A stretch of DNA of 16,725 nucleotides, taken from positions 419,861-436,585 of the forward strand of contig NW_003116455.1 in the NCBI RefSeq assembly GCF_000003605.2, written 5' to 3'. How positions within the stretch are numbered: position 1 is the stretch's first letter; every line of letters begins with the position of its first letter. This document shows positions 7,459 through 16,725 of this stretch, piece after piece. The translations under genes were made by a program, and so were the position numbers. Source of the stretch: Saccoglossus kowalevskii (taxonomy: Eukaryota > Hemichordata > Enteropneusta > Harrimaniidae). The notes beneath the pieces are model-generated. The model made no database searches and had not been told where the DNA came from. It saw only the letters and a program-made list of their open reading frames with translations.

Positions 7459-10400
7459 GTGACTTACTTGAACAGTTGCATGCTGTAGTTTTGTATTTAC
7501 ATGTAGTTACTTACTGATCGATTTATTGCGATATTCAGCCCTCAAGTAACAGTCATTTGGTGGCACATTTCACGTTTGGCATAATGCGTGCTAATTAGTT
7601 TTCATTTAAAATGTTGTCAGTAATGAATGCCAAATACGATTTTGATAATTTGCAAATAACCACATAAGTACTACATGTCTTTATTATTAGATTTTATTTC
7701 AGGTTTGGAAGGATTACATGTATCTGGTGGTGATGGAGACTGTGAAGAATTCAACGTTTTGATGATTGGTGCTGGTGATTGCAGACATATACTGAAAACC
7801 ATATCTAGAAAACATAGATATCCTAAGAAAAAAATAAATGTACGTTCAATGTTGTAAGGTTTAACAGGTCTTAAAGACTCTTATCTGTAATTACATGTAT
7901 ATACAATAACATTTCAAGGCATCAAGAGAAATTATAGATCACTGTACTGTATATAGATTTGTATTTCTATTTCTTGATACAGTTGGTAAATAATTTTTAA
8001 TTTAGTTGCTTTTTAATTTTGCTTCTCTTTCATTGCCTTCTTGCTTAAAATTTCTTTCAATATGTGTGAATAAAATGAACTTTATCTTGAACACTAGCCT
8101 GACAAGGTTGCGTGAGTTGCGCCCTCCGCGGTACTCCAAACCCAACACACGCCTGACAGATTTTCCCCAACGATTTTTTGTTACCAATAAAGTTACAGGA
8201 ACGTCAGATAGTGACAGCCATCAAAGAGTAACCATTCACGGCAGAATTTATTTGTTTGTTGACATAATGTGTGATAAGGAGCTGGCAAATTTCTGCCCAA
8301 TGTTATCATCTTGTTGAAAACAGTCTGTGATTTTTGCAGACAATGAAAAAACAGCTTCGATTGATGATGTTACCATGACCACCAAAATAAATATTCATTG
8401 AAATTTATTTTCAAACAGGCCTGAACTTTGTGAATTCGCAGTATTGATCTTACTGACGAGACATGCACTATTCTGTCCGGTGTTGTTAGGGTCTGATGCC
8501 GTTTGGCCTACGAGGGCGCCACTCACGCCTACATGTCAGGCTACTTTAATTCATGCTACTTATTTTTTGTAGTTTTACGTGATTGAGAACAGTTTGGAGA
8601 TCTATGCCCGTCACATGCTGCTACTAAACATAGCATTGGAGTCGCCGCAGAAAATGGGATTCCAAGAAAAAACTGAATTATTCTTAGAAATCTATGGTAA
8701 TTCACTAATCAGATCACATTCCAGTCAGTACATTGTAAATAAAGCCAATGAATTCATCAAGTAAGTGTGACACATGTATCATTGTGGTTGTTACTGAAAC
8801 AAAAATCCTACTCTTGAGTGAGTGTACCTCAAACTCAAAAAGGGTCCAGTTGGTAATGGGTGCACCTGATTAGTAGATGTGACTTTTTCTACAGATGCTG
8901 GTTGTGTTTAACTTAAGCACAACTGGCTGATGCCAGGATAGCCCATTGATCAACATTAATTTTAAATTTGTGTAAACATTACCTTATCTGCATTACGAAT
9001 TCTGTGTTATTTTATACATTGTATCCCTTTAACTAAAGTTGTATTGTTGTCCTAGTATATTTTAGTCATGTCATGTAATGTCTTTAACATTTCTAGTAAT
9101 AAACACTGTATTCACAATATCCACATCACAAGTTTCTTGCCAATAACTAATCCTAATCAAGCTGTTCCATACTTTCAGTTGTGATTGAGTTTTTAGCATT
9201 TTAGAGTATCATCAAATCTCCTAACTGCACATTGAAATTTCCTTTTGACGATGGACGATATTACAAAATTAATATTCAATGCAAAGCATTTAGCTGGGTT
9301 TAGCTTTTGTCGGGAGTTAAATTGATAAATGACATAAATGCCAGCTTTTGATCAGTATGACTTATGAACACCATAACTTTCTGATTTGATTTTTGACCAA
9401 GTTACTCAAAATTAAAAATGCTTTCAACTAAATTTTGCTAAAAATACAACTTTAATGTAACCTAAGTTACATAAGAACCCCCCTCCCAATCCTGTGTGAG
9501 AACTTACCAATGTGACATACTGTATACAGTAACTCATAATTTAGCCTTGATATTCACAGATTATTTATCATTGCATGTTGACTATAACCACACCATATTC
9601 CATCTCAGATATGTTACAGATCTAGACTACATGAAGGAGATGATGCCTATATTTGACATATCAGCTTTGAAGTTTAAAGAAAGGGACCAACTAGAAGCAA
9701 TCTATAAATTCTGGAGGAATCCTGATGTTAAAGTATATGATATTTCAAAATATTGGTAAGCTGGAAACCAAAACTTTTATATATATCCTCGGGCGGGGCT
9801 ACGTCACAAGACGTTCCACGTTTTAAGATGCACACCACTCTACCAAGTATTTCTATGGGCTTTGCGCAAGCTTCTTTGGAGTGCTGGTGAAAGAGCTAGT
9901 AAAAATAGAAAACAACACAAACGCTTTGGAGTAATCCTGAACAGCCAAATTTATATATGTCGTACACGCAGGTGTAACCTCGTTACATTGTTCAGGGAAG
10001 TCTCAACAACCATCCCAAAGTATCATTTTCTAAGAGTTTTCAGCCCTTATTTCCACTGTGATGGTTGCCAGGTGGTGAAAATGCCTGGATGTCCGCCCCT
10101 GAGAATAGTATTATTATAGTAACTATGTGTACCACATGTTACAAGATATTCTCTGGCATGGGTCCTGGAGCGAAGCTTTTACTTTTGCTCCTGTGTGTAT
10201 CAGTCAGTCATTTTGTATTCTATTTTGTCAATATATCTCTGACAGTTTTCACTACTGCACCATAATAACATGGTGAGGCGTATATGTAGAGATACATGTA
10301 TGTAAACTATTTTCTTGACAAAGTTATAAAGGGCAGCATTTGTTTTGTGTTGTTCATGTTTGTGTAAATCTGTTTTAGTAGCTCCTTTTGTTTTTGTCAG

Positions 10401-13400
10401 TATATTAATTAACACTGCTCCATACATTTAAAATCATTTTACATAAATTGTATGCATATTAATTACCTCATTTGCATATGATTTTTTTTTATTCAGGGAT
10501 GATAGGGTGAGGAAGCACCTGGGTGTACGCTATGATAATAAACAAGGTGCATTTGACTGGGATTACAGTATGAAACTTTGTGAGAAAGATGCTAAAATTA
10601 TCAACATTCATGTGTACTCACAGTGGAGGAGGAATGGTGTGGCATTTGAAACAAGGGAAGGCGACTATGATTCACCCAATAAGACGCTGGCTTCAGGAAT
10701 GATATTCAAAGTGGTAAGGCTTTTGGAATGTAACACATGCTGTGTACCTTTGTATCTTGGCAACACTCTGCTAGTTAGAAGATGCAGTCCAACATTTACA
10801 AATACTACTACTTTTATCTGCATTGTCAACTCTAGCTGGATGAATTTATAGCTAGAGTTCTTTTTGTGACGATGAATTAAATTCTTAATTTCAATGAATA
10901 TTTTTCTAATTTTATAAAATATACAGCTATTCTCCACTTTTTCTTCAACTATGTGACCAATATATTGCTTATATTTGGATTCACACCCAATCCTTTGATT
11001 AGTCAGCCTGACACATAGCCATAGCAACCACTGCATATACCAAAGGGTTGCAGTGTCTAACATCCATGATCCATGACCATATCAAATCTAGTTTAACAAT
11101 ATGGTTTATTTTTGCAACAACTCACTTGGATCCTCAAACCCCACAATATAACAGTTTATAAACACATGTGTTTCAGGGTGGTGATAGAATAGCCCAGCGT
11201 GGTTACTGGGGTGACATCGTAACAAGTCCATTCATCACATTTGGTATAGAATGTGAAGAGAAAAGTTTGCTGAAAAAAGCTAATGATATGCACATGAAGG
11301 TGAGTAGTCCTCATTCCTAAAGACATCACAAACCCAGACGCTCTGATTAATTTTGCAGATTTGATGTTGTACTCACTAGGTTTAAATTTACAGATTTTTG
11401 AAAAGACCATACATTCTATTGTTAACTTTGCATATTCACTTGGTTTTAATTTAGTGTGTTTATCTATTAGCAGAATAGATAAAAGTAACACATCCAGCTA
11501 CTGTAAAGTTCTTAATTGAGTAAAAATAAAATATACCTTTTTTCCTATATTTTACATTCATACAATAAACTCCATACAAAACACCCAATAAGTCTTTTCA
11601 GTGAAAATTAATTGCAGCTAAAATAAAGTATTTTACAATAATAACTCAGCCTAATTCAGAAGTCTGTTTCACGTTATAAGAATAGCTCTGATAGTGAATG
11701 AAACTGTGTCTCTCACTCTGTTCCCATTGAATCCACATCACACTCATTCCGAGTAGAGGTGGACCTGTTTTTCTGTGTGATTGTAACCCAAGACCCATAA
11801 TGATCATGAGTCACTATCATCACTATGGTTATTTGTACATGTCACATTCAAGGGTAGATCAAGTATTAAATATTTACACATACATGTAGTTAATTTATCT
11901 GTAAGCCACTCAAGAGGATGATAGGAAACACATCAGGATAAATGAAACAGTGATTTTTTTGTAATCATCGCAAGGTCTACCTAAAGAGCACATCATCACA
12001 TCAATCTTAATATTTGTAACAACTAATCTTATTGGTCAGTTGATTTACTGTCATGGCCAATCTCATACATACACAATTCTGTATAAACTTGCGTGCATAT
12101 TCATGGAGATAGTGATTTATGAACCAAATATATAACCTTGCGATTGGGAAAATTCCATTATAGCACATGGCTTGAAATTTGGGATCAGTACAGATATTTT
12201 GTCTATACCTACCATACATGTTCATCAGGAAATTTGGTTCTATGTTACAGCCATATGACGTATTGCATTTTATTTTAAAATTCACATAGTTGTACCATAT
12301 TCTGTTTTTAGAAAAAAATGTAGTCTGTAAATATATTTACTGTGATGCATTACAGACTTCAAGAGATGTCTCAGAGTACAACGTACTCTCCATGCTGTAT
12401 GAGCTGACCAACAATGAAATATATGTAATGCCAAAACAAGATGGGAAGGATGGTACAAAAAAGGAAGAAGCAAAACTTACTGAAATTACTGAGGATGAGG
12501 AAGAAGAAGATGTGAATGAAAATGCTGAAGAGCCAGCTTCATCTGAGAGTACAGGTGAAACTGCAAGTATGTATGCTTATAATAGCTGATGATGGAAGTT
12601 GTATTTATTATTGGTCAAATATGGGTGTTCACTGTGGGGAGGGGAAATGTTCTCATTGCCCAAAGCACAAATTGCCTCTCAGATGATATATGTAAATTTT
12701 AGTGTCTAAAACAATCACATGTATGTACATTACTAGCTAACAAAACCCAGTATAACTTTTGCAAACACAGCCACCTTCAATAATCAATCTCTGCAAAAGT
12801 AAAAGTATAAATGGCAATGGTCAATACATGTTTAACATAACCCAGATGTTTCTATTCTAAGGCATGTACACGTAATAATATTCAGCCTTATTTGAAATTG
12901 ATAGCTATCCTTCAATGATAAGATAAGACAGAATTGCCATCTACATGTAATGGGTGTCTATTAAATAAATTGACTGAGATTGCAAGCTCACTATTAATTT
13001 CCCTTGATGCAATGGAATATTTCTTGGAACATGCTTAGCAGTGTTTGTTTGAGTGTGGAACTTTTCATCCCAACAAGCAAATGCTCCAGTCATGGACTCT
13101 CAAGGAGTGCTGGTGGGAAAAATGACAATAAGGAAGTTGTATATACTTTGTATGTAAATTTTCAGTTGAGAATGAAAATTGAATCATGGCAGAATATCAT
13201 AAAACATGGTTTGAATGGTCTTGTTCATATTCAAATCACAACTTTGAACTAGCCCTGTTCGCCATGTTTCTGAATCACGTTGTAGATGGTGATCTAGGGA
13301 TGATTAATTTTGAGCAATGTTTTTCTGTGATGGACCACTGTCTGATCGATAGGCCATATGTGATTTTTTTTTTTTTTAATTTAAAAGTACCGTATGTGTT

Positions 13401-15253
13401 CAATGGAAATGTTAAATACCGGTAGTATCCATTCAATTGAGATTAATTGTTGGGTTTTCAGTAGAATTTTAAATAGCAGGTTCCAGTGTGGAAATAGACA
13501 AGTCATTACCAATGGAAATTTGATTAGTAGATTTTTTGATAAAAGTGGCCTTCTGTCAAATTATCAATTAGTTTTGACCAGTATTGTTCTAGTAAAAGTG
13601 ATTGTTTGATTTATGGCCATTGTTTTGTATATTTATATGCAATGTAGACCAATATTTAGGAAATCTATGCTTTTGCAGAGCTGATACAGATTGAAGATGT
13701 AACTGTTAACTTCCTACCATTGTCTTCTGCTCAAGAGTTGAAGAAAAAAAGTAAATATCATCAGCTGTTTCATCTTGTGTATTTCTCAAACAGGTAATCA
13801 AAATTATATGTTTATTTATTTTACTCTTGTGGTAAAACATCCCCCACATCTTATTCAATTATCATATTCACAAATGTCAGATTCACAATGAAACCTCTGT
13901 AACGTCATAACCAGTATATCCTTGTAAAACATAACGTAATACATAACATTGAGTCTGTTACATTACGCACATTTTTGCCAGTAAAAATGTAGGTTGGGGT
14001 AGCACCTGAAGAACATGTGTGGTACTGAAGAAAATGCTCTGTGAAATCACATAGTAATACAAAAATAATATTATACCTTGTACTGTGCATTTATTAGATG
14101 TTTAAACAAGCACCATTTAATAGTATGTGGTCCACACAAATCTATGTATACTCATCGTACATTCATATTAGAAGTGACACTTTTTAGACATAATGTTGAT
14201 GACATATACTTATTTATTACTTTAGAAAACTTATATTTGTCAGTTACAACCTGTAAGGTATAACAACTATATTGATTACAGATGAAAGTGTTAATTGCGG
14301 GTTATACTGCTTCATGTATTACATGTACTATAGTTTGCCATATTTACATAAGAGGCAAACATTCAGTGAATTTCAAGATTCAGTGAACAAATTTTTTTGG
14401 GTCTCACAATACTAGCAGGGAAAATTACATGTTTTACATCATTTTATACCACGAATTTAGTATTCACCAGTTTACACTACAGTGGGTTTAGTAGGGAACA
14501 GCCTCAATTATCATGTTTGGTGTTAAGTTAGTATGAACAGTGATTTCAGTGATCTGTGTCCTTGAACCAAATATACAGGCCCTGACAAAAAGTTATCGAT
14601 TCATCATGTAATCTACATCAAATGTTATATTTCTCCCACAGTATGGTACACAACCTGACTCCAGAGATTAATACACTGTTTTCTGAACGTGCATGTGTAA
14701 TGTTGGAAACTGCAAAGTTTATGCTGGACTTGAAGAAGGAACAGACAGATGAGTTTGTCAAGAAAGTTAGCAGTATGGCCAAATCTGTAGGCTGTGAGGT
14801 AAAGAAAAAAAACTACTGAACAGAATTTCTAATTGATTTGGGATTGTGAAGAAAAAGGGGATTTATATTAAATTTGATATATGTGTGTCAATCTGAAATA
14901 CAGTTAAACACGTGTATAAAGACCACCCATGGGACTACATAAAACTGTCCTTATAGTAAGTGGTGGTCAAGAGCTGTGTTATTCGTGGCTCAATAAACAA
15001 ATGATATAAGGTGGTGACGTCACAATATCAGCATTCTTATATCATGCAGAACTTTTATGTTCAGAATTTGTATATTCTTTTCAGAAATTAAAGTTGACAT
15101 ACAGAAAGGAATTAAGGGTATAATATTATGCTATGAAATAACTAGACGTAACTTTTTCTTTCTCTGTTTTCTTTGCAGCCCCAGACACTGTGTAATTCTG
15201 ATAAAGATTCTGCTTTTCTTAAGTTCACTTTCAGAAGAAAAGACCAATCATGA
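7392..15253 (+). CDS. DNAAF3: DNAAF3 orthologue, dynein axonemal assembly factor 3 (complete, 10 coding exons)
   Basis: Joined exons: 7392-7458, 7703-7839, 8573-8760, 9609-9755, 10497-10713, 11177-11299, 12356-12566, 13679-13793, 14642-14798, 15179-15253. That is 1,437 nt in consistent phase, or 478 residues; the human protein is about 541. Diagnostic segments: FGAITWWGFSPALDFQ (5-20), FNVLMIGAGDCRHILKT (39-55, a Rossmann methyltransferase-like glycine loop), FYVIENSLEIYARHMLLL, DWDYSMKL and RGYWGDIVTSPFITFGIE (260-277). Residues 1 to about 130 fit DUF4470 and the rest DUF4471, with an acidic insert at 336-352. Known role: cytoplasmic factor (Chlamydomonas PF22) for pre-assembly of outer and inner axonemal dynein arms; human loss causes primary ciliary dyskinesia. 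Methyltransferase activity is not established. Exon 10 is less certain than the rest. Confidence 0.95.
7703..7839 (+). CDS. DNAAF3: DNAAF3 coding exon 2
   Basis: Follows a TTTATTTCAG acceptor. Encodes the family signature FNVLMIGAGDCRHILKTI and a basic stretch, SRKHRYPKKKIN. The donor is GTACGT and the exon ends in phase 0. Confidence 0.95.
8095..8543. mobile_element. MITE-like non-autonomous DNA transposon in DNAAF3 intron 2
   Basis: The ends are imperfect 32-bp terminal inverted repeats. The left arm 8095-8126 starts TAGCCTGACA and contains GCGTGAGTTGCGCCCTC. The right arm 8512-8543, reverse-complemented, starts TAGCCTGACA and contains GCGTGAGTGGCGCCCTC. By hand, 27 of 32 positions match. 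No internal coding sequence for a transposase is seen, and the element is more CG-rich at its tips than the host intron. If the repeats begin at GCCTGACA, the flanking TA on both sides could be a 2-bp target duplication; no longer duplication is evident. The superfamily is unassigned. Confidence 0.75.
8573..8760 (+). CDS. DNAAF3: DNAAF3 coding exon 3
   Basis: Begins FYVIENSLEIYARHMLLLNI and continues ALESPQKMGFQEKTELFLEI to the end of the DUF4470-like region. Acceptor TTTTTTGTAG, donor GTAAGT, ends in phase 2. Confidence 0.95.
8761..9608 (+). other. DNAAF3: DNAAF3 intron 3 (848 nt)
   Basis: AT-rich intron without coding signal. The only feature noted is a short partial palindrome around TTGTGTTTAACTTAAGCACA (about 8904-8923), probably chance. 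Confidence 0.7.
9609..9755 (+). CDS. DNAAF3: DNAAF3 coding exon 4
   Basis: Encodes YVTDLDYMKEMMPIFDISAL, KFKERDQLEAIYKFWRNPD and VKVYDISKYW. The acceptor is CCATCTCAG and the donor GTAAGC splits a Trp codon. Confidence 0.94.
9788..10112. repeat. CG-rich insertion-like stretch in DNAAF3 intron 4
   Basis: The base composition changes sharply: CTCGGGCGGGGCTACG near 9788 opens a stretch with many CpGs and long open frames inside an otherwise AT-rich intron. It closes with GTCCGCCCCTGAG near 10090. The two GC-rich ends are weakly inverted with respect to each other. CTTTGGAGT is repeated near 9874 and 9925. Likely a degraded mobile element or pseudogene fragment; the encoded peptides are not recognisable. 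Confidence 0.4.
10497..10713 (+). CDS. DNAAF3: DNAAF3 coding exon 5
   Basis: Completes the split Trp codon, then encodes DDRVRKHLGVRYDNKQGAFD, WDYSMKL and further to GMIFKV. The DWDYSM motif is characteristic of the family. The donor is GTAAGG and the exon ends in phase 0. Confidence 0.95.
11177..11299 (+). CDS. DNAAF3: DNAAF3 coding exon 6
   Basis: Encodes GGDRIAQRGYWGDIVTSPFI then TFGIECEEKSLLKKANDMHM and K. RGYWGDI followed by PFITFGIE is one of the best conserved blocks of DNAAF3. The donor is GTGAGT. Confidence 0.96.
11300..12355 (+). other. DNAAF3: DNAAF3 intron 6 (1,056 nt)
   Basis: AT-rich intron. A 9-bp inverted pair, TGATAGTGA (11689-11697) and TCACTATCA (11811-11819), encloses a slightly GC-richer segment. 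No coding signal in either strand. Confidence 0.65.
12356..12566 (+). CDS. DNAAF3: DNAAF3 coding exon 7 (acidic linker)
   Basis: Starts TSRDVSEYNVLSMLYELTNN, a conserved helix. It then runs into a variable Lys-, Glu- and Asp-rich linker (about 320-363), including TEDEEEEDVNENAEE. The GTATGT donor keeps phase into exon 8. Confidence 0.92.
12567..13678 (+). other. DNAAF3: DNAAF3 intron 7 (1,112 nt)
   Basis: AT-rich intron with a run of 14 T at about 13365-13378. Several short open frames here have no recognisable protein features. I see nothing else. Confidence 0.7.
13679..13793 (+). CDS. DNAAF3: DNAAF3 coding exon 8
   Basis: Encodes LIQIEDVTVNFLPLSSAQEL then KKKSKYHQLFHLVYFSN. VTVNFLPLSS and FHLVYFSN resemble the late Rossmann-like strands of DUF4471. 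The donor GTAATC is in phase. Confidence 0.93.
13794..14641 (+). other. DNAAF3: DNAAF3 intron 8 (848 nt)
   Basis: AT-rich intron. The word ATTCAGTGAA/C is repeated within 25 nt near 14361-14387. No coding or RNA-gene signal is seen. Confidence 0.65.
14642..14798 (+). CDS. DNAAF3: DNAAF3 coding exon 9
   Basis: Encodes MVHNLTPEINTLFSERACVM, LETAKFMLDLKKEQTDEFVK and KVSSMAKSVGCE. The donor is GTAAAG at 14799. If the intron were retained, the frame would end after VKKKNY at 14817-14819, giving a shorter C-terminus. Confidence 0.88.
14921..14968. repeat. GACCACC/GGTGGTC inverted-repeat element in DNAAF3 intron 9
   Basis: GACCACC (14921-14927) and GGTGGTC (14962-14968) form a perfect 7-bp inverted repeat around ACTGTCCTTATAGTAAGTGG. 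The wording resembles dispersed repeats I associate with marine invertebrate genomes. That recollection needs a database check. Confidence 0.5.
15179..15253 (+). CDS. DNAAF3: DNAAF3 terminal coding exon 10
   Basis: A long pyrimidine tract ending TTTGCAG precedes an in-phase 24-codon reading frame, PQTLCNSDKDSAFLKFTFRR then KDQS and a TGA stop. FLKFTFRRK looks like the closing beta strand of a methyltransferase-like fold. Splice signals and phase support it; conservation is not checked. Confidence 0.72.
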   Translation, partial: PQTLCNSDKDSAFLKFTFRRKDQS

Positions 15254-15780
15254 CATCATGTGCCTTCCTAACAACCACCACACAGTGTCAATACTCAACT
15301 TGGCAGTTGTGCTGGTCACTGTGCATTTTATTTAAACAAATTCATCTCCCTAATTTATCTTTTCTTTTCTTTATCAAATCATGCATTCCATCTGAATTGT
15401 TGTGTCTTGCATTGCTAAACATACACAATTTATCCAGTAGGGTTTCACGAAATGTTGCAATATTCTTTTGGCTACTTTGAATTTTCATGTGTGATGCTGC
15501 AATCATTTTTGAAAAAAAACTATTAAGATCATGTAAATGTTGAATCCAGATGATTCAACAAAGCAGTCTTTTATTATGTGGCCATTAAAGTACGTTTTCA
15601 TTCCATAAATTCCATCATAGTCATTACATTACAGTTTGCAGTGATTGTTTCTTACCTTGAAATTAATTATGCATTTATTCTTCTTCCGTCCAATGTTACT
15701 GTATCTGTTGATTGACCTATTCATTTTTGTACCATCATTTATCTTACATTGTTGATAATAAAATAAGATACAAATTTTTC
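15254..15780 (+). other. DNAAF3: DNAAF3 3' UTR (predicted)
   Basis: Non-coding, T-rich sequence from the predicted stop to just past the AATAAA at 15757. The cleavage point is estimated, not seen directly. Confidence 0.6.
15757..15762 (+). terminator. Poly(A) signal AATAAA for DNAAF3
   Basis: A canonical hexamer about 500 nt after the predicted stop, followed within 40 nt by a T/G-rich stretch. It is the first canonical AATAAA I noticed downstream of exon 10. Confidence 0.6.
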
Positions 15781-16300
15781 AATTCATTGTTTATGGATAA
15801 TTAAATTACTTCGATCACAGTTTTGGCTGATCAGAAGAACCTTTTCACACAGTGTATTATTTAAAAAAGCTAATTAGCAATGCATCCTGGGAAGAAGGAA
15901 TGGTTGTTGTAACAGTGGACATATGGTGGTAACTTGGTTTGATAAAATAGATGAGCTTTTCTAGCTCTAGCCCCTTTGTTTATTAGACGCTCCAATTACT
16001 TACGCTATTTCTTTAAGTTAGATATTTGTCCAAGTTAGACAAAGTAGGTTTTTCTACTGCCAGCCTGTTGACCCCTGAATTAAAAATAATGGTATTGCCC
16101 ACCAAGTGCATGGCATCTTCAGGGATTATGGGTAATACCCGTAGAGTTCCTTTACTCTACTTTATGTGCTGAAGAAAAGCAGCTCTGAAGGGTGATGCAT
16201 TGGTGCCTGGGGAGGTGTGTAGTTAGCGTAAGTGATTTTGATTGGTGTCACATGCAACGTAATATTACCGTAATTGGTATAGTACAGGTGTGATGGTTCA
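15781..16300. other. Intergenic sequence downstream of DNAAF3
   Basis: No gene recognised. It holds an 11-bp inverted repeat with one mismatch, GGTATTGCCCA (16091-16101) against TGGGTAATACC (16129-16139). The open frames are short and featureless. Confidence 0.6.
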
Positions 16301-16336
16301 AATACCAAAATGGCAACAGTAACAGAAAGACTTTCC

Positions 16337-16725
16337 TGGCGGCGATGATAAAATACGAACACGGAGCCAACAGATGAGGTTTAAACTGGTACTGGTATTA
16401 TTATACTCTGCAAACATCAAGTACAATAACGCGGTAAAACTCCACTACTCCAATGACTAGATACTTAAACTCCAATACAATTCAACGAGATCTCCGATCT
16501 GAACTCAGTGCTGAACAACTCCCCTATATATACCCCCACTGTCTATAAATAAACCATTACATCAGCATACATAATGAGTCTGGAACTTACTACAAATTTA
16601 CATGACTAGCAACGACGTCAATAATACGAATACGATAACAATTTCAAATAGAACAACAATACAATATATCAAATCGAACTGAATAAAGCTAAATATAATA
16701 AAATATGAAATATAATCATAAACGA
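16337..16725. mobile_element. Possible retrotransposon edge, continuing out of the window
   Basis: From about 16337 the sequence changes character: TGGCGGCGATGATAAAATAC starts with TGG like a reverse-transcriptase primer-binding site and resembles the complement of a tRNA-Ser 3' end. Further right, read on the minus strand, TATATATA followed by GGGG (16532 downwards) resembles an LTR core promoter. A strongly A-rich strand runs to the window end. No coding sequence is visible. The two hints imply opposite orientations, so the assignment is tentative. Confidence 0.3.

Noticed and set aside
11002-11010. AGCCTGACA in DNAAF3 intron 5 as a second MITE end
   Set aside because: Only nine bases match the terminal repeat; the GCGTGAG and GCGCCCTC blocks are absent.
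12007-12285. Minus-strand 92-codon open frame in DNAAF3 intron 6
   Set aside because: No domain or signal is recognisable and it is flanked by ordinary intron; a chance frame is likelier.
15057-15480. Open frames around the end of DNAAF3
   Set aside because: They are other-frame shadows over exon 10 and the T-rich 3' UTR, giving Phe/Leu-rich peptides.
1-16725. CRISPR array, operon or bacterial-type system
   Set aside because: No spaced direct repeats; gene structure is eukaryotic with spliceosomal introns throughout.

Overview
This is an AT-rich animal genomic window. Two multi-exon, GT-AG-spliced protein genes are transcribed divergently from a promoter region of about 230 bp. The exon structure, introns of roughly 100 to 1,450 bp, frequent ACATGTA words and small non-autonomous transposon relics fit a marine invertebrate. 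A hemichordate or other invertebrate deuterostome, or a lophotrochozoan, is my guess; the sequence does not settle the phylum.

Left half (12-7162, minus strand): a CWF19L1 orthologue (CWF19-like 1, the metazoan counterpart of yeast Drn1). I could place 13 coding exons with consistent reading phase, encoding residues 1 to about 484. The coding sequence leaves the window at position 12 in phase 2, so only the last exon (about 50 residues by comparison with the vertebrate protein) is missing. The product combines a degenerate metallophosphatase-like N-terminal domain with the two CwfJ C-terminal domains and belongs to spliceosome and intron-lariat metabolism.

Middle (7163-7391): the intergenic bidirectional promoter. 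I see no clear TATA box. It contains a YY1-like element, several forkhead-like motifs (two forming an inverted pair) and more CpG than its surroundings.

Right half (7392-15253, plus strand): a complete DNAAF3 orthologue (dynein axonemal assembly factor 3, Chlamydomonas PF22). It has ten coding exons and a predicted 478-residue product, with a poly(A) signal at 15757-15762. Its product works in the cytoplasm of ciliated cells, helping to pre-assemble axonemal dynein arms. The two genes share a promoter but have no evident common pathway: one is a housekeeping RNA-processing gene and the other a motile-cilia gene.

The introns carry small repeats. The clearest is a 449-bp MITE-like element with 32-bp imperfect terminal inverted repeats in DNAAF3 intron 2. 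Others are a CG-rich insertion-like stretch in DNAAF3 intron 4, a duplicated motif in CWF19L1 intron 7 and a GACCACC inverted-repeat element in DNAAF3 intron 9. The right end (about 16300-16725) looks like the edge of a retrotransposon or another repeat that continues out of the window. I found no convincing new biological system: this is an ordinary gene pair with some mobile-element debris.
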